The notes under the pieces: model-generated
What the model was told of the DNA's origin: nothing
The model's database searches: none
Seen by the model: only the letters and a program-made list of their open reading frames with translations
Shown here: positions 44,489 through 53,155 of the stretch, piece by piece
Layout: every line of letters begins with the position of its first letter
Numbering within the stretch: position 1 is the stretch's first letter
Position numbers and translations under genes: made by a program
Assembly: GCA_030550095.1 (NCBI GenBank)
Contig: JAUQQA010000004.1
Span: forward strand, 29,520 to 93,519
DNA length: 64,000 bases
Reading direction: 5' to 3'
Origin: Chloroflexota bacterium
Lineage (GTDB): Bacteria > Chloroflexota > Anaerolineae > J036 > Brachytrichaceae

Positions 44489-46488
44489 GTGCAGAGGCTA
44501 ACACCGCTGGTGGTGAGACAAGCCCTCTGCTCAAGTGGGCTTATCGCGGAGCAGCGCTTGGGCTACTACTTGCGCTGTTCGCGTTTTACGCGCCTGTGCT
44601 CCGCGTGGCGCCCCTGCATGACGACGCGCTGTTGATCGGGATGCTGCGGGAGCGACCGCTTTGGGGCAGCGCAACTAGCGATCCGCTTTTCCGTCCCGCT
44701 GCCTATCTCCTCTGGCAAGTCGTGCGCGTGCTGTTCGGCTGGTATGAAGCTCCGCTGCTCAAGGTGTTCAATCTCGCGGCGCACGTGCTGAGCACGGCGC
44801 TGGTCATTAAGCTCGCGGAGTTCGTCAGCGCACGCGCAGCGCGTTCACAACGGGTGCTTGCGTTGATCGCGGGGGCGCTCTTCGGGTGGTACCCGCTTTT
44901 CTACCAAGCGATGTTCTGGTCCTCTGCGCTGGTGCACCCGTTGTTCACGCTGTTCGGGCTGCTTGCCGTACACATCATGCTGAGAGCCTGCACCCGTCGC
45001 GGCGCGCAAGTGTGGGCACAGTCAGCGCTTGCAGTTGGTTTCGTTCTGCTAGCGAGCCTCTCGAACGAAGCCGGCTTCATGAGCGCGCTATGGACAGGGC
45101 TGGCAGTGATGCGCTGCGCTTGGCGCGATTGGCATCAACACAGAGCGCTTCACTTCCGCGCGGTCCTCGTGTTGCCCTTGTTAGCTGGTATTGGCTACGT
45201 GCTCGTCTATCGCCTGGGCTTCAGCGCGACTTGGTCAAGCAAAACGCCCGTGGTGCTAGAACACCCCTTGCAAGCCGCGCAAAACCTCGCCTACTTCTTG
45301 CAAGCGCTAGGGTTGCCGCTTGCCGCGCTCGCCCGCGCAGCGCTTGGGATCGGTGCAGCGCGCTACTGGCTCGCAGCAGGAAGCGGGATCGTCATCCTGG
45401 TTATCTGCTTGGCGTACATCATGCGCGGCAGGCAAGTGGGAGCGCTGTTGTTTGCGTTAGGGTGGTGGGGCATCAGCAGTGTGCTGTTTTCCGTGGTGCT
45501 AAGCCATGATTACGTGTTGCAATCACCGCGCCTCACCTACGCGCCCATGGTCGGCGGCGTGTTGATGTGGAGCGTGCTGCTTCTTAGTGGGCAGCACAAA
45601 GGGTGGCGCACGGGTGCGCTGGGCGCGGCGCTGGCTTGGATTGTGTGGAGCGCGCGCTGGATGATGCCAACAATGGCAGAAGCAGAGCAGGTTTCCGCCG
45701 CGATGCGCACCTTGCGCGATGACCTCCGCGATCTCCCCGCCACAGCCCCTGTGTTACTCATCAACGCGCCATTTTGGAACGCGCCCAGCGTGCCCACATT
45801 CCTGATCGGCGCAGAAGGTATGCCTCTGATCGCAGAATACGGACCGCTCCCGCTATGGGTGGGCAGCCTCGATGGGGTTTACCGCGACGTGCGCGCCGTG
45901 CAACACGCCATCTTGCTCAGCCGGGGAACCACTTTCACCTACGGCTTGATCGGCGAGCAGGTGGACGACGGCGCATTGCGCGCAGCGATCCTCGCCTCGC
46001 GGCGTGTGTATCGCTTTGACTATGACCCGCCGCTGGGCACGCGCGTGCGTCGGCTTGCGGCGTTCGAGCCGGCTGCGCCACAGGCAATGCCGCTCGCACG
46101 CTTTTCACACGAAGCTGCCGCTGTGCATTTGCTCGAGGCGCGGCTTGTGCGCTGCGACGATCAGCTTTTGCTGCACCTCACGTGGCAAAACGATCAACCG
46201 CCCCAGCAACCGACGGGCGTCTTTGTGCACGGTTACGACGCAGCCGGCGCGCAGCTTTGGGTTGCCGACCGAGACTTGATCGAGGGTTACCTACCACTCG
46301 AACAACTCCCAGGCGGTGTGCGCCTGCAAGAAACGCGCCTGCTGCCCCAAGCGCCTGAGACAGCGCGCGTGCTGCTCGGCGTGTACGACCGCGGCACGCT
46401 CACCCGTTACACGGCGCTGCTTGCAGATGGGCGCACCACGACCGAAGTCACGCTCGAAGTGCCCACCGCAACGTCTTGCGCGCGTTGA
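44485..46488 (+). CDS. Polytopic membrane protein of the polysaccharide operon
   Basis: Encodes 667 residues. About ten hydrophobic helices occupy residues 18-400, for example AALGLLLALFAFYAPVL, YAPMVGGVLMWSVLLLSG and ALLFALGWWGISSVLFSVVL. The loop between the first helices contains PLHDDALLIGML, whose D-D pair resembles the lipid-phosphate-binding acidic loop of GT-C glycosyltransferases. The C-terminal 270 residues are soluble and probably external (VYRFDYDPPLGTRVRRL, ending in a small beta domain). I do not recognise a precise family; a lipid-linked sugar transferase is an inference. The gene starts within the GH13 stop (ATGA) and closes the operon. Confidence 0.7.
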   Translation: MSAEANTAGGETSPLLKWAYRGAALGLLLALFAFYAPVLRVAPLHDDALLIGMLRERPLWGSATSDPLFRPAAYLLWQVVRVLFGWYEAPLLKVFNLAAHVLSTALVIKLAEFVSARAARSQRVLALIAGALFGWYPLFYQAMFWSSALVHPLFTLFGLLAVHIMLRACTRRGAQVWAQSALAVGFVLLASLSNEAGFMSALWTGLAVMRCAWRDWHQHRALHFRAVLVLPLLAGIGYVLVYRLGFSATWSSKTPVVLEHPLQAAQNLAYFLQALGLPLAALARAALGIGAARYWLAAGSGIVILVICLAYIMRGRQVGALLFALGWWGISSVLFSVVLSHDYVLQSPRLTYAPMVGGVLMWSVLLLSGQHKGWRTGALGAALAWIVWSARWMMPTMAEAEQVSAAMRTLRDDLRDLPATAPVLLINAPFWNAPSVPTFLIGAEGMPLIAEYGPLPLWVGSLDGVYRDVRAVQHAILLSRGTTFTYGLIGEQVDDGALRAAILASRRVYRFDYDPPLGTRVRRLAAFEPAAPQAMPLARFSHEAAAVHLLEARLVRCDDQLLLHLTWQNDQPPQQPTGVFVHGYDAAGAQLWVADRDLIEGYLPLEQLPGGVRLQETRLLPQAPETARVLLGVYDRGTLTRYTALLADGRTTTEVTLEVPTATSCAR

Positions 46489-46489
46489 T

Positions 46490-47356
46490 TCACAAATAAC
46501 GCCCGATCAGCAGGTTGAGGCGCGCGCGTGCCTCTGGCGTGATGCGGTCGCGCGCGGTGATGATCGCGTCGCGCATTGCGCCATCGGATTCGTGCGGCAG
46601 CGTGGGCACCACCGCGGCAAGGTTAGCAATAGCGCGTTGGGCGAGCGCGAGGTTCTCGTTCAGGCGCTGGATCACCATTTCCACGGTCACGGCCTCTTCT
46701 TCCTCGCGCCACACGTCGTAGTCGGTCACGTGTGCCATGATGGCGAAGTCCAGCTCTGCCTCGCGGGCGAGGAACACCTCAGGACACGCAGTCATGCCGA
46801 TGATGTCGCACCCCCAGGCGCGGAAGACGTGGCTCTCGGCTTTGGTGCTGAAGCGTGGACCTTCGATGGTGATCAGCGTGCCGCCTTCGTGCACCGTGCC
46901 GCCAGCATCGCGCACGGCTTGGGCGAGCGCCGCGCGCAACGAGCGCGAGAAAGGCTCAGCAACTGAAGCATGTCCAACGATGCCGCTCTCGAAGAACGAG
47001 GCTTTGCGAATGCCTTTGGTGAAGTCGAACACCTGGCTTGGGATCACAATGTCGCGCGGCCTGAGATGCTCGCGCAAGCTGCCGCAGGCGCTGACGCTGA
47101 TCACATGGCGCACGCCGAGCGATTTAAGCGCCCAGATGTTTGCGCGGTAGGGCACTTCGCTGGGGCTATAGCGGTGTCCGCGACCGTGGCGCGGCAGGAA
47201 GGCGATGCGCTGCCCTGCATACGTGCCGATCACGATGGCATCTGAAGGCGCGCCGAAAGGTGTTTCGATGTAGCGCTCCTCGATCTCGGTCAGCCCAGGC
47301 ATGGCATACAAGCCGCTGCCGCCGATCACAGCGAAGGCGATGGGTTGCTCGCTCAT
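46490..47356 (-). CDS. mtnP: S-methyl-5'-thioadenosine phosphorylase
   Basis: Encodes 288 residues of the purine nucleoside phosphorylase II family. FAVIGGSGLYAMPG, FLPRHGRGHRYSPSEVPYRANIWAL in two segments (FLPRHGRGHRYSPSEV and PYRANIWALKSLGV), SVSACGSL and IEGPRFSTKAES carry phosphate- and base-binding residues, and GMTACPEVFLAREAELDF marks the ribose site. MTAP cleaves methylthioadenosine for methionine salvage; a related purine nucleoside phosphorylase role cannot be excluded. The start at 47356 is set by the first residues of homology and the -10 nine bases upstream. The upstream co-directional tyrosine-phosphatase gene ends 24 bases away. Confidence 0.92.
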   Translation of the reverse strand: MSEQPIAFAVIGGSGLYAMPGLTEIEERYIETPFGAPSDAIVIGTYAGQRIAFLPRHGRGHRYSPSEVPYRANIWALKSLGVRHVISVSACGSLREHLRPRDIVIPSQVFDFTKGIRKASFFESGIVGHASVAEPFSRSLRAALAQAVRDAGGTVHEGGTLITIEGPRFSTKAESHVFRAWGCDIIGMTACPEVFLAREAELDFAIMAHVTDYDVWREEEEAVTVEMVIQRLNENLALAQRAIANLAAVVPTLPHESDGAMRDAIITARDRITPEARARLNLLIGRYL

Positions 47357-47365
47357 GGCAAGTGC

Positions 47366-47371
47366 AGTGTA
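47366..47371 (-). promoter_or_regulatory. -10 element of mtnP
   Basis: TACACT on the minus strand, 9 nt before the ATG at 47356, inside the 23-bp gap behind the phosphatase gene. Confidence 0.45.
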
Positions 47372-47379
47372 CTGCGCGC

Positions 47380-48123
47380 TCAGGCGAGCAGCCGCGCGCG
47401 CAACGCCTGCACTTCCGCCTCGTCCAGCCCCGAGTCGCGCAGGTAGCCATAGGCACCGCCGAAACGCGCCTCGAGTTCGTCCAGCACTTGCAGCATCACC
47501 TCGGGCGGGCACGTGGTCAGCGCTGCCATGCGCGCGCGCACTTCAGGATCATCGAACGTGCTCAGCCACTGCTGGTGGAGATCGTAGAGGTAGTGCTCGC
47601 TGGCATGGTAGTCGGCGGCGATCACCTCATGGGGCACGTCGGCGAGGTCGAGCAAGAGCGCTGCGATCAACCCTGTGCGGTCTTTGCCGACGAAACAGTG
47701 GAACAGCACACCGCCGTCTGGTGCATCGAGAAAGAGGCGCATGATGCGCGCGATCGCCTCACGACGCTGTTCGAACACGTAGAAGTGCCAAGCCACGCGC
47801 GAATGCACGAACAAGCGTGCCTCTTCCTCACGTTGGCTTGGGTCGAGCAGTGGCACGTGGTGATAGCGCACACGAGGATGGCGCGCCAGGGGGTTGGGAC
47901 GCTCGGCAACTTCTTGGGGATAACGCAGGTCCACGATCACGCGCACGCCGTACGCCTCCAGCGCGCGCTGCCCTTCCTGCGTCAGGTTAGAGAGCGTGTC
48001 CGAGCGAACGAAGGCGCGTGCGCGCGTAGGTGTGCCGTGGCGTGTGGGGTGTCCCCCGAGGTCGCGCGCGTTGGCAAGATGATCCCACTTCAGGCGACGC
48101 CCATTGAGAGAATCAGGCTGCAT
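47380..48123 (-). CDS. Tyrosine phosphatase-like protein (Y_phosphatase3 type)
   Basis: Encodes 247 residues. The P-loop is HCFVGKDRTG (Cys143 to Arg149), the C-x5-R-T signature with the GKDRTG variant of the DSP-like or lipid-phosphatase-like family found in actinobacterial PtpB. ANARDLGG at residues 17-24 and VDLRYPQEV are conserved entry segments. It may act on phosphotyrosine, phosphoserine or phosphoinositides; substrates cannot be told. No kinase is adjacent, though an inactive BY-kinase-like protein lies at 40.4 kb. The ATG at 48123 has a -10 ten bases upstream and no SD. Confidence 0.85.
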   Translation of the reverse strand: MQPDSLNGRRLKWDHLANARDLGGHPTRHGTPTRARAFVRSDTLSNLTQEGQRALEAYGVRVIVDLRYPQEVAERPNPLARHPRVRYHHVPLLDPSQREEEARLFVHSRVAWHFYVFEQRREAIARIMRLFLDAPDGGVLFHCFVGKDRTGLIAALLLDLADVPHEVIAADYHASEHYLYDLHQQWLSTFDDPEVRARMAALTTCPPEVMLQVLDELEARFGGAYGYLRDSGLDEAEVQALRARLLA

Positions 48124-48133
48124 CTTGGGCGCG

Positions 48134-48139
48134 ATTGTA
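48134..48139 (-). promoter_or_regulatory. -10 element of the tyrosine phosphatase gene
   Basis: TACAAT on the minus strand, 10 nt before the ATG at 48123, with no SD, in the 52-bp gap behind the lipoprotein gene. Confidence 0.5.
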
Positions 48140-48175
48140 CGGGGCGCAGGTAAAGCTTCTTTAACCGCGCGCAGC

Positions 48176-48931
48176 TCACGGCACGCGGATCACCACGAAC
48201 ACGCGATTGCCGAACCATTGTCCTTGCGGGTCCTGCAGGCGCCACGTGCTGGTGTAAACGCCAGGCTGATCAGGCGCGCGCATCGGCACGCTGATGTCCA
48301 CCACGCCGTTGCTCGGCGTCGGCGGCACGTTCACGCGCGAGACCAGCCCGAGCGGCGTGTCAGACTCATGCACCAGCATGTAGCCCAGACCCCAATCGCA
48401 CGTGCTGACGTTGCGCATGCGCCACGTCTTAGTAAAAACAGTGCCAGCGCGGATGGGTGTGCCGTCGGGCACGGTGACATCTTGGACAAAGAGCGCCGCT
48501 TGACGACAGCCACGCTCGCCGACGACGACAGTCGTCACGACGGCGAGGTTGGGTGTTGGCGTTGCTGCTGCGCCATAGCGCACACGCAGCACTGCTGGGG
48601 CGCTGCGGCGCCCTTGTGCATCAACAGCGAAAGCTTGGAACAGCAACGCGCCTTCGCGTGTGGGCCGATAGGCGAAACGTGCTGTGAAAGCGATGGGCGG
48701 TTCACTGCGTTGTTCAGAGGCGACCAGCGCGCCATCGAGCCAAAGCTCAACGCGCGCCACGCCTGCGCTGGAAGCAGCCGAGACGGCAATGGGGATCGCC
48801 TCGCCCGCCTCGAAGGCTGCGCCCTCTGGCGGCGCGACGATGACCACCGTCGGCGCACGCCTCTCCTGCGCAGCGCACGCCGCAAGCAAAAGCACCGCGA
48901 GCGCGCCTAGCCTGCGAATCCATCGCAACAC
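48176..48931 (-). CDS. Lipoprotein with Ig-like and NBR1-like domains
   Basis: Encodes 251 residues. The signal ends in the lipobox LLAAC (Cys about residue 19), so the protein is anchored outside the membrane. A first Ig-like domain (about 26-120) contains EAIPIAVSAASSAGVARVELWLDG. The C-terminal domain (about 150-251) is of the NBR1 Ig-like type, with TKTWRMRNVSTCDWG, PMRAPDQPGVYTSTWRLQDP and the closing WFGNRVFVVIRV, a domain widespread in Chloroflexota surface proteins. Its role is unknown and may be binding of cell-surface partners. GTG start at 48931, with a -10 nine bases upstream in the 20-bp gap after cca. Confidence 0.82.
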   Translation of the reverse strand: MLRWIRRLGALAVLLLAACAAQERRAPTVVIVAPPEGAAFEAGEAIPIAVSAASSAGVARVELWLDGALVASEQRSEPPIAFTARFAYRPTREGALLFQAFAVDAQGRRSAPAVLRVRYGAAATPTPNLAVVTTVVVGERGCRQAALFVQDVTVPDGTPIRAGTVFTKTWRMRNVSTCDWGLGYMLVHESDTPLGLVSRVNVPPTPSNGVVDISVPMRAPDQPGVYTSTWRLQDPQGQWFGNRVFVVIRVP

Positions 48932-48940
48932 GATGTGAAA

Positions 48941-48946
48941 ATCATA
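48941..48946 (-). promoter_or_regulatory. -10 element of the NBR1-domain lipoprotein gene
   Basis: TATGAT on the minus strand, 9 nt before the GTG at 48931, placed inside a 20-bp gap behind cca. Confidence 0.45.
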
Positions 48947-48951
48947 GCGGC

Positions 48952-50220
48952 TTAGCCGCTTGTGCTCGGCTCTGCGAGCAGCCGTTGTAGCAGCGCGTGT
49001 TCCTCCTCAGCAGAGCGCACCTCGCCATCGAGCCAAGCCGCGCGCAGACGCTGAAGCAAAACGCCGTAGCGCGGTCCGGGCGGCAAGCCGAGGGCGCGCA
49101 ATGTCTCGCCATTGCACACAGGGCGCGTGTGTCGCCATTCGACGTGCTCGCGCAGCATTGCTGCGCGCTTGGCAGGATCGCGCTCGAAGGTGTAGCCGAG
49201 GCACAACGCCAATGGGCTGAAGTGGCTCAGCAATGCCGATTGCTCGCTGGGGCGGCTGCGGAAGAGCGCAGCGCTCAAACTGCCCAGCGCGCCCAAGGCC
49301 ACGAGCGCATCGCGCACAACATGCGTGAAGGGAATCCACTCCACCCAACGGCTAACCGCGAGCTGCCCCATCTGGTAAGTGAGCGCGCCCCAGCCCAAAG
49401 CGTGCCGCAGCGTCTGTGGCGAGACGCCTAACGATTCTGGCGACCAGCGCGCGTCGCTCAGCGTCTCGCGCACGCGCTCGAAGCGGATGGGCAGCGCCTC
49501 GGGGGCGGGAACAGGGATGCGCACGGCGCGGAACACACCCCAGGCGATGAGCAATGCAAGCGCCGCCTCAGGGCGGTGTTCCTCAAAGATCAGTTCGAGG
49601 TCATACTTCATGCGCTCGCCGCTCAACGCGCGCAGATGCGGTAGCCCGTCTGCCATCCAGGCGCGCGTGCTTGGCTCAACCTTGAAGCCGAGTCGTGCCG
49701 CGTAACGCGCGCCGCGCAAAATGCGCGTGGGGTCGTCCACGAAGCTGCGCGGGTGTAAGGCGCGGAGCACGCGCGCGCGCAAATCGCGCTGCCCACCCAG
49801 CGGATCAACGATTGTCTCGTCGGAGAGACGCAACGCCATGGCGTTCACGGTGTAGTCGCGGCGGTGCAAATCCACCGCAAGCGTGCTCGGCGCCACGAGC
49901 GGCAGCGCTGCAGGATGCGGATAGGTCTCTTGACGCGCCATGGCGATGTCCACCGCCAACGCTTCGATGTGCCACGTTGCTGTGCCGAAGCGCGGGTAGG
50001 TTTGCACGCTGCCGCCGTGCTGTTCGCGGAGCCGATGCGCAAGCGCGAGTGCGTCGCCTTCCACCACGAAGTCGAGATCGTCAATGGTGGGCAAGCCCAG
50101 CAGCCAATCGCGCACAGCGCCGCCGACCAAGTACGCAGCAATGCCCAACTGCTCGGCAGCCGTGCGAATCGCCTCGAATGCAAAGCGTTGCGCGGGGGAG
50201 AGCCGTTCGATCAAACGCAT
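48952..50220 (-). CDS. cca: CCA tRNA nucleotidyltransferase (class II)
   Basis: Encodes 422 residues of the class II CCA-adding/poly(A) polymerase family. The head domain has LVGGAVRDWLLG and DDLDFVVEGDA (metal aspartates), HRRDYTVNAMAL and the neck DPTRILRGARYAARL. The C-terminal part lacks an HD domain. CCA completes tRNA 3' ends; the tRNA-Arg at 53.9 kb has no encoded CCA and so needs such an enzyme. A poly(A)-polymerase or A-adding-only role is possible. It starts at ATG 50220, 12 bp behind the sulfurtransferase stop, without a clear SD. A weak TAGCTT lies 9 nt upstream. Confidence 0.9.
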   Translation of the reverse strand: MRLIERLSPAQRFAFEAIRTAAEQLGIAAYLVGGAVRDWLLGLPTIDDLDFVVEGDALALAHRLREQHGGSVQTYPRFGTATWHIEALAVDIAMARQETYPHPAALPLVAPSTLAVDLHRRDYTVNAMALRLSDETIVDPLGGQRDLRARVLRALHPRSFVDDPTRILRGARYAARLGFKVEPSTRAWMADGLPHLRALSGERMKYDLELIFEEHRPEAALALLIAWGVFRAVRIPVPAPEALPIRFERVRETLSDARWSPESLGVSPQTLRHALGWGALTYQMGQLAVSRWVEWIPFTHVVRDALVALGALGSLSAALFRSRPSEQSALLSHFSPLALCLGYTFERDPAKRAAMLREHVEWRHTRPVCNGETLRALGLPPGPRYGVLLQRLRAAWLDGEVRSAEEEHALLQRLLAEPSTSG

Positions 50221-50232
50221 GGCGGCGCCAAG

Positions 50233-51081
50233 CTAAGCGATGGGCAACGAGGGATCATTGCCCCACTCTTTCCACGAGCCGTCGTACACTGCGCTGTGCT
50301 CGAACCCTGCCACACGCAGCGCCAAAAGCCCGAACGCGGCGCTCACGCCGGCGTTGCAATACGTGATGATCGGCTGCGAGGGATCAACTCCCAGCTCGGC
50401 AAGCAACGCCCGAATGGCCTCTGGCGGCAGCAGCGTGCCGTCAGGCGCAACGAGCGTGGGGCGCGGAACATTGATCGCGCTGGGGATGTGCCCTGCACGC
50501 GCTGCACGCGAGGCTTGCCCGAGAAATTCTTCGCGCGAACGCAGATCCAGCAACACCGCGCGTTGTGTGCCGTTCACCACATCGCGCACCTCGCTCAGGC
50601 TGCGTATCCACTCAGGGTTGGGCCGCGCAACAAACAGAGCAGGCGCGATCTCAGGAACGACCTCTGTGACAGGTCTGCCTTCTTGCACCCACTTCTGCCA
50701 ACCGCCATCCAACACGGCAACGCGCTCGTGCCCATAGTAGCGCAGCGCCCACCACAAGCGCGCAGCGAACATCCCCTGCGCGTCGTCATACGCGATTACG
50801 GTAGTCTCGTTGCTGATGCCCAAGCGCGACATGAGCGCTGCAAACTGCGCTGGCGGCGCCAGGCGCGCGCGACGCGGGTCGTTCTCGTCGGTGATGTCGT
50901 GCACCCAGTCCACGAAGACGGCGCCAGGGATGTGGCTTCGCAAGTAGTCCTCACGGTGGCTAAAGTAATGTGGGGGCGGCTGGGTTGCTGGCAACACGTG
51001 CCCGCGAATGTCCACGATGCGCACATCAGGCGCGTCAAGGTGGGCTGCAAGCCACTCCGTTGAGACGAGCGGACCGAACAT
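50233..51081 (-). CDS. Two-domain sulfurtransferase (rhodanese)
   Basis: Encodes 282 residues with two rhodanese domains. The first (about 1-130) is inactive, with VSTEWLAAHL and IPGAVFVDW but no active-site cysteine. The second (about 150-275) has LLDLRSREEFLG, AGHIPSAINVP and the cysteine loop YCNAGVSAAFG. Enzymes of this form transfer sulfur from thiosulfate or 3-mercaptopyruvate to cyanide or thiols; the loop CNAGVSA lies between the two known types (CGSGVTA for mercaptopyruvate, CRKGVT for thiosulfate), so the donor is uncertain. ATG 51081, with a -10 seven bases upstream. Confidence 0.88.
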   Translation of the reverse strand: MFGPLVSTEWLAAHLDAPDVRIVDIRGHVLPATQPPPHYFSHREDYLRSHIPGAVFVDWVHDITDENDPRRARLAPPAQFAALMSRLGISNETTVIAYDDAQGMFAARLWWALRYYGHERVAVLDGGWQKWVQEGRPVTEVVPEIAPALFVARPNPEWIRSLSEVRDVVNGTQRAVLLDLRSREEFLGQASRAARAGHIPSAINVPRPTLVAPDGTLLPPEAIRALLAELGVDPSQPIITYCNAGVSAAFGLLALRVAGFEHSAVYDGSWKEWGNDPSLPIA

Positions 51082-51088
51082 GCGCGCG

Positions 51089-51094
51089 ATTATC
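51089..51094 (-). promoter_or_regulatory. -10 element of the sulfurtransferase gene
   Basis: GATAAT on the minus strand, 7 nt before the ATG at 51081, inside the 41-bp gap after the binding-protein gene. Confidence 0.5.
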
Positions 51095-51122
51095 GGGCGA
51101 ACTCTGCGTTCACGTGCAGCGG

Positions 51123-52823
51123 CTAAGGCGCAAGCGCGCGTGCCGTTGCCGTTGCCTCGGGCGCGGAGACGGCAGCGGCATTCACCGTCCAAAGGTGCAC
51201 CGTGCGGAAGCGGTCACTGGGGTAGGTGATGGGGGTTGCCTGCACGCCGCGCACGCGCGTCGAGACCACGTAGTAGTATGGCGGATAGAAGAGCGGGATC
51301 GCCGGCACTGCGTCAGCGAAGCGCTGCTGGAAGCGGCGATACAGTTCCAAGCGCGTGTTGCGGTCAAGCGTTTGCCGCGCCTGGAGCAGCCATTCGTTCA
51401 CCTCGGGGTCATCCCAGCCCGCGAAGTTTGCGCCACCGTCCTTGCGGCTGCCGTGCCAGAGCGGGAACGGGTCGGGGTCGCCGTCGAGCAGCGTCTCGAC
51501 GAGCGCGGCTTGGAACTGGCGCGTGGCGAGGAAGTTTGGCACCAGGTTTGGCACAGGCACCACACTCACAGGCACCTCCAGCTCGCGCCACTGCTGCGCG
51601 ATGAGGCGTCCAACGCGAATCATGAGCGGGTTGTCGGGCACCAACAACGTGAAGCCGATGGGTTCGTCTTCTTTCTGCCACACCGCGCTGTTGAACGGCG
51701 CGATCACCTTCAGCGAGTAGCCCGCGCTTTCGAGCAATGTACGCGCGCGTACTAGATCGCGCGGCGGAAGTTGCAGGTCGCTCAACCACGCCCAACTGGT
51801 GGGCGGCAGCGGTGTGTGCGCGAGCATGGCGCGCCCTTCGAGCGCCTCGCGCACGATCGCCTCGCGATCGAGCGCAAGACGTAGCGCTTCACGCACGGGC
51901 TGCTCGCTGAGCGCCAAGACGCCGCTATCGCGCCGCAGGTTGAAAAGCAGCATCACGTAGCGCGCTTGGGGCATCGCGTGCACCACAGCGTTAGGGAGCG
52001 CCTCAGCGCGTTTCACGTCTTCAAGCGAAAGCCCTGCGGCGCTATCCACCTCACCCACGCGGAAAGCTTCGAACAGCGCAGCAGAGTTAGGGTAAAAGCG
52101 CAGCACCAAGCGCGCAAGCTGAGGCTTCGGGCCTGGGTGGGTTTCTGAGGGCACAAGCACAGCGCGCGTGATGCGCCCGCTGTTCACATCCACCTCTACG
52201 ACGCGCCAAGCGCCATTACCGCGCGGGTTCTGGTTAAAGGGAAGCGACTCGAGTTGCGCTGCGGTTGTGCCGGAGAGCAAGTGGCTGGGGAGCAAGCCGA
52301 ACGTGGTGTAGTCCAGGAATGGCGCAAATGGGCGCGCGAGCTGAAACTGCACGGTGTGCGAATCCACCACTGTTGCGGTGATCACGCTCCACGCTTGATG
52401 CAGCGCTTGTGATCCTGGAAAGGCGGGGTCGCGGATCAGCTCGAGCGTGAAGCGCACATCTTCAGCGGTGACGGGTGTGCCATCTTCCCAACGCGCCTCT
52501 GGACGCAAGCGGAAGGTGTATGTCGTGCCATCGGGCGAGATCGTCCATGATTCCGCGAGGTCGGGCTGCGCCTCGCCTCCCTCGCTCAGGCGCGTCAAGC
52601 CACGAAACACCAAACTGCACACATCGCGCGCAGCCTCATCTTGGGTGCATAGCAGGGGGTTAATCGCACGCGGCGCGCCGACAACGCCCTCTGTGAGCGT
52701 GCCACCAGGCGCCGGAACGAAGACGAGATCGCGCTGCACTAGGTTCGAGGAAGCAATCACCAATGCAATGCCGATCGCCCCCAGGACCACAACGAGAAGG
52801 ACCACGAGGCGAATGACTCGCAT
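51123..52823 (-). CDS. Family-5 (peptide/nickel-type) ABC substrate-binding protein
   Basis: Encodes 566 residues of the SBP_bac_5 family. A single N-terminal membrane helix or uncleaved signal (LVVLLVVVLGAIGIALVIAS) anchors it outside; no lipobox is seen. GGTLTEGVVGAPRAINPLL is the family start, then LAESWTISPDGTTYTFRLRP, WEDGTPVTAEDVRFTL and the later LALDREAIVREALEG hinge helix. It would bind peptides, dipeptides or similar solutes. No permease or ATPase genes are adjacent, so it is an orphan binding protein. It lies 48 bp behind secG with no promoter seen in between and is likely cotranscribed with it. Confidence 0.9.
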   Translation of the reverse strand: MRVIRLVVLLVVVLGAIGIALVIASSNLVQRDLVFVPAPGGTLTEGVVGAPRAINPLLCTQDEAARDVCSLVFRGLTRLSEGGEAQPDLAESWTISPDGTTYTFRLRPEARWEDGTPVTAEDVRFTLELIRDPAFPGSQALHQAWSVITATVVDSHTVQFQLARPFAPFLDYTTFGLLPSHLLSGTTAAQLESLPFNQNPRGNGAWRVVEVDVNSGRITRAVLVPSETHPGPKPQLARLVLRFYPNSAALFEAFRVGEVDSAAGLSLEDVKRAEALPNAVVHAMPQARYVMLLFNLRRDSGVLALSEQPVREALRLALDREAIVREALEGRAMLAHTPLPPTSWAWLSDLQLPPRDLVRARTLLESAGYSLKVIAPFNSAVWQKEDEPIGFTLLVPDNPLMIRVGRLIAQQWRELEVPVSVVPVPNLVPNFLATRQFQAALVETLLDGDPDPFPLWHGSRKDGGANFAGWDDPEVNEWLLQARQTLDRNTRLELYRRFQQRFADAVPAIPLFYPPYYYVVSTRVRGVQATPITYPSDRFRTVHLWTVNAAAVSAPEATATARALAP

Positions 52824-52871
52824 ATCGCTCTAAGCAGCCCTGCTAAGGCTGCGTGCAGCGCGAAACGCGCG

Positions 52872-53099
52872 CTAGCGCGCGTTGAAGAGCAACACGTTCA
52901 CGATAGCAAGCGCGAAGAAGGCGATCGCCGTGAGGATGGTGAGGGTGAAGAGCACACGATCCACCCCGCGCCGCGTTTGATAGACGCTCTGTGCACCACC
53001 GAACACACCGCCCAGCTCCTCGCCCCGCGATTGCAGCAACACGCCCGCGATCAACGCAATGCCGAGGAGGATCTGTGCGATGCCCAAGAAGACGTTCAT
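52872..53099 (-). CDS. secG: Preprotein translocase subunit SecG
   Basis: Encodes 75 residues with two membrane helices: FLGIAQILLGIALIAGVLLQS (residues 4-24) and VLFTLTILTAIAFFALAIVN (about 49-68), separated by the conserved RGEELGGVFGGAQSVYQTRRG loop shortened to its core GGVFGGA. This is the usual SecG, an accessory of SecYE in export of unfolded proteins. ATG at 53099, with TATAAT nine bases upstream. It shares that promoter site with the divergent gene at 53156. It is probably cotranscribed with the binding protein gene. Confidence 0.92.
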   Translation of the reverse strand: MNVFLGIAQILLGIALIAGVLLQSRGEELGGVFGGAQSVYQTRRGVDRVLFTLTILTAIAFFALAIVNVLLFNAR

Positions 53100-53108
53100 G
53101 GCGGCGCG

Positions 53109-53116
53109 ATTATACT
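53109..53116. promoter_or_regulatory. Overlapping bidirectional -10 elements (secG and 53156 gene)
   Basis: ATTATACT reads TATAAT on the minus strand (53109-53114, 9 nt before secG) and TATACT on the plus strand (53111-53116). A CTCAGC/GCTGAG inverted repeat (53115-53120 with 53129-53134) overlaps the plus-strand leader. Confidence 0.5.
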
Positions 53117-53155
53117 CAGCGCATCCTTGCTGAGCGCACCTTGAGGTTGCAAACG

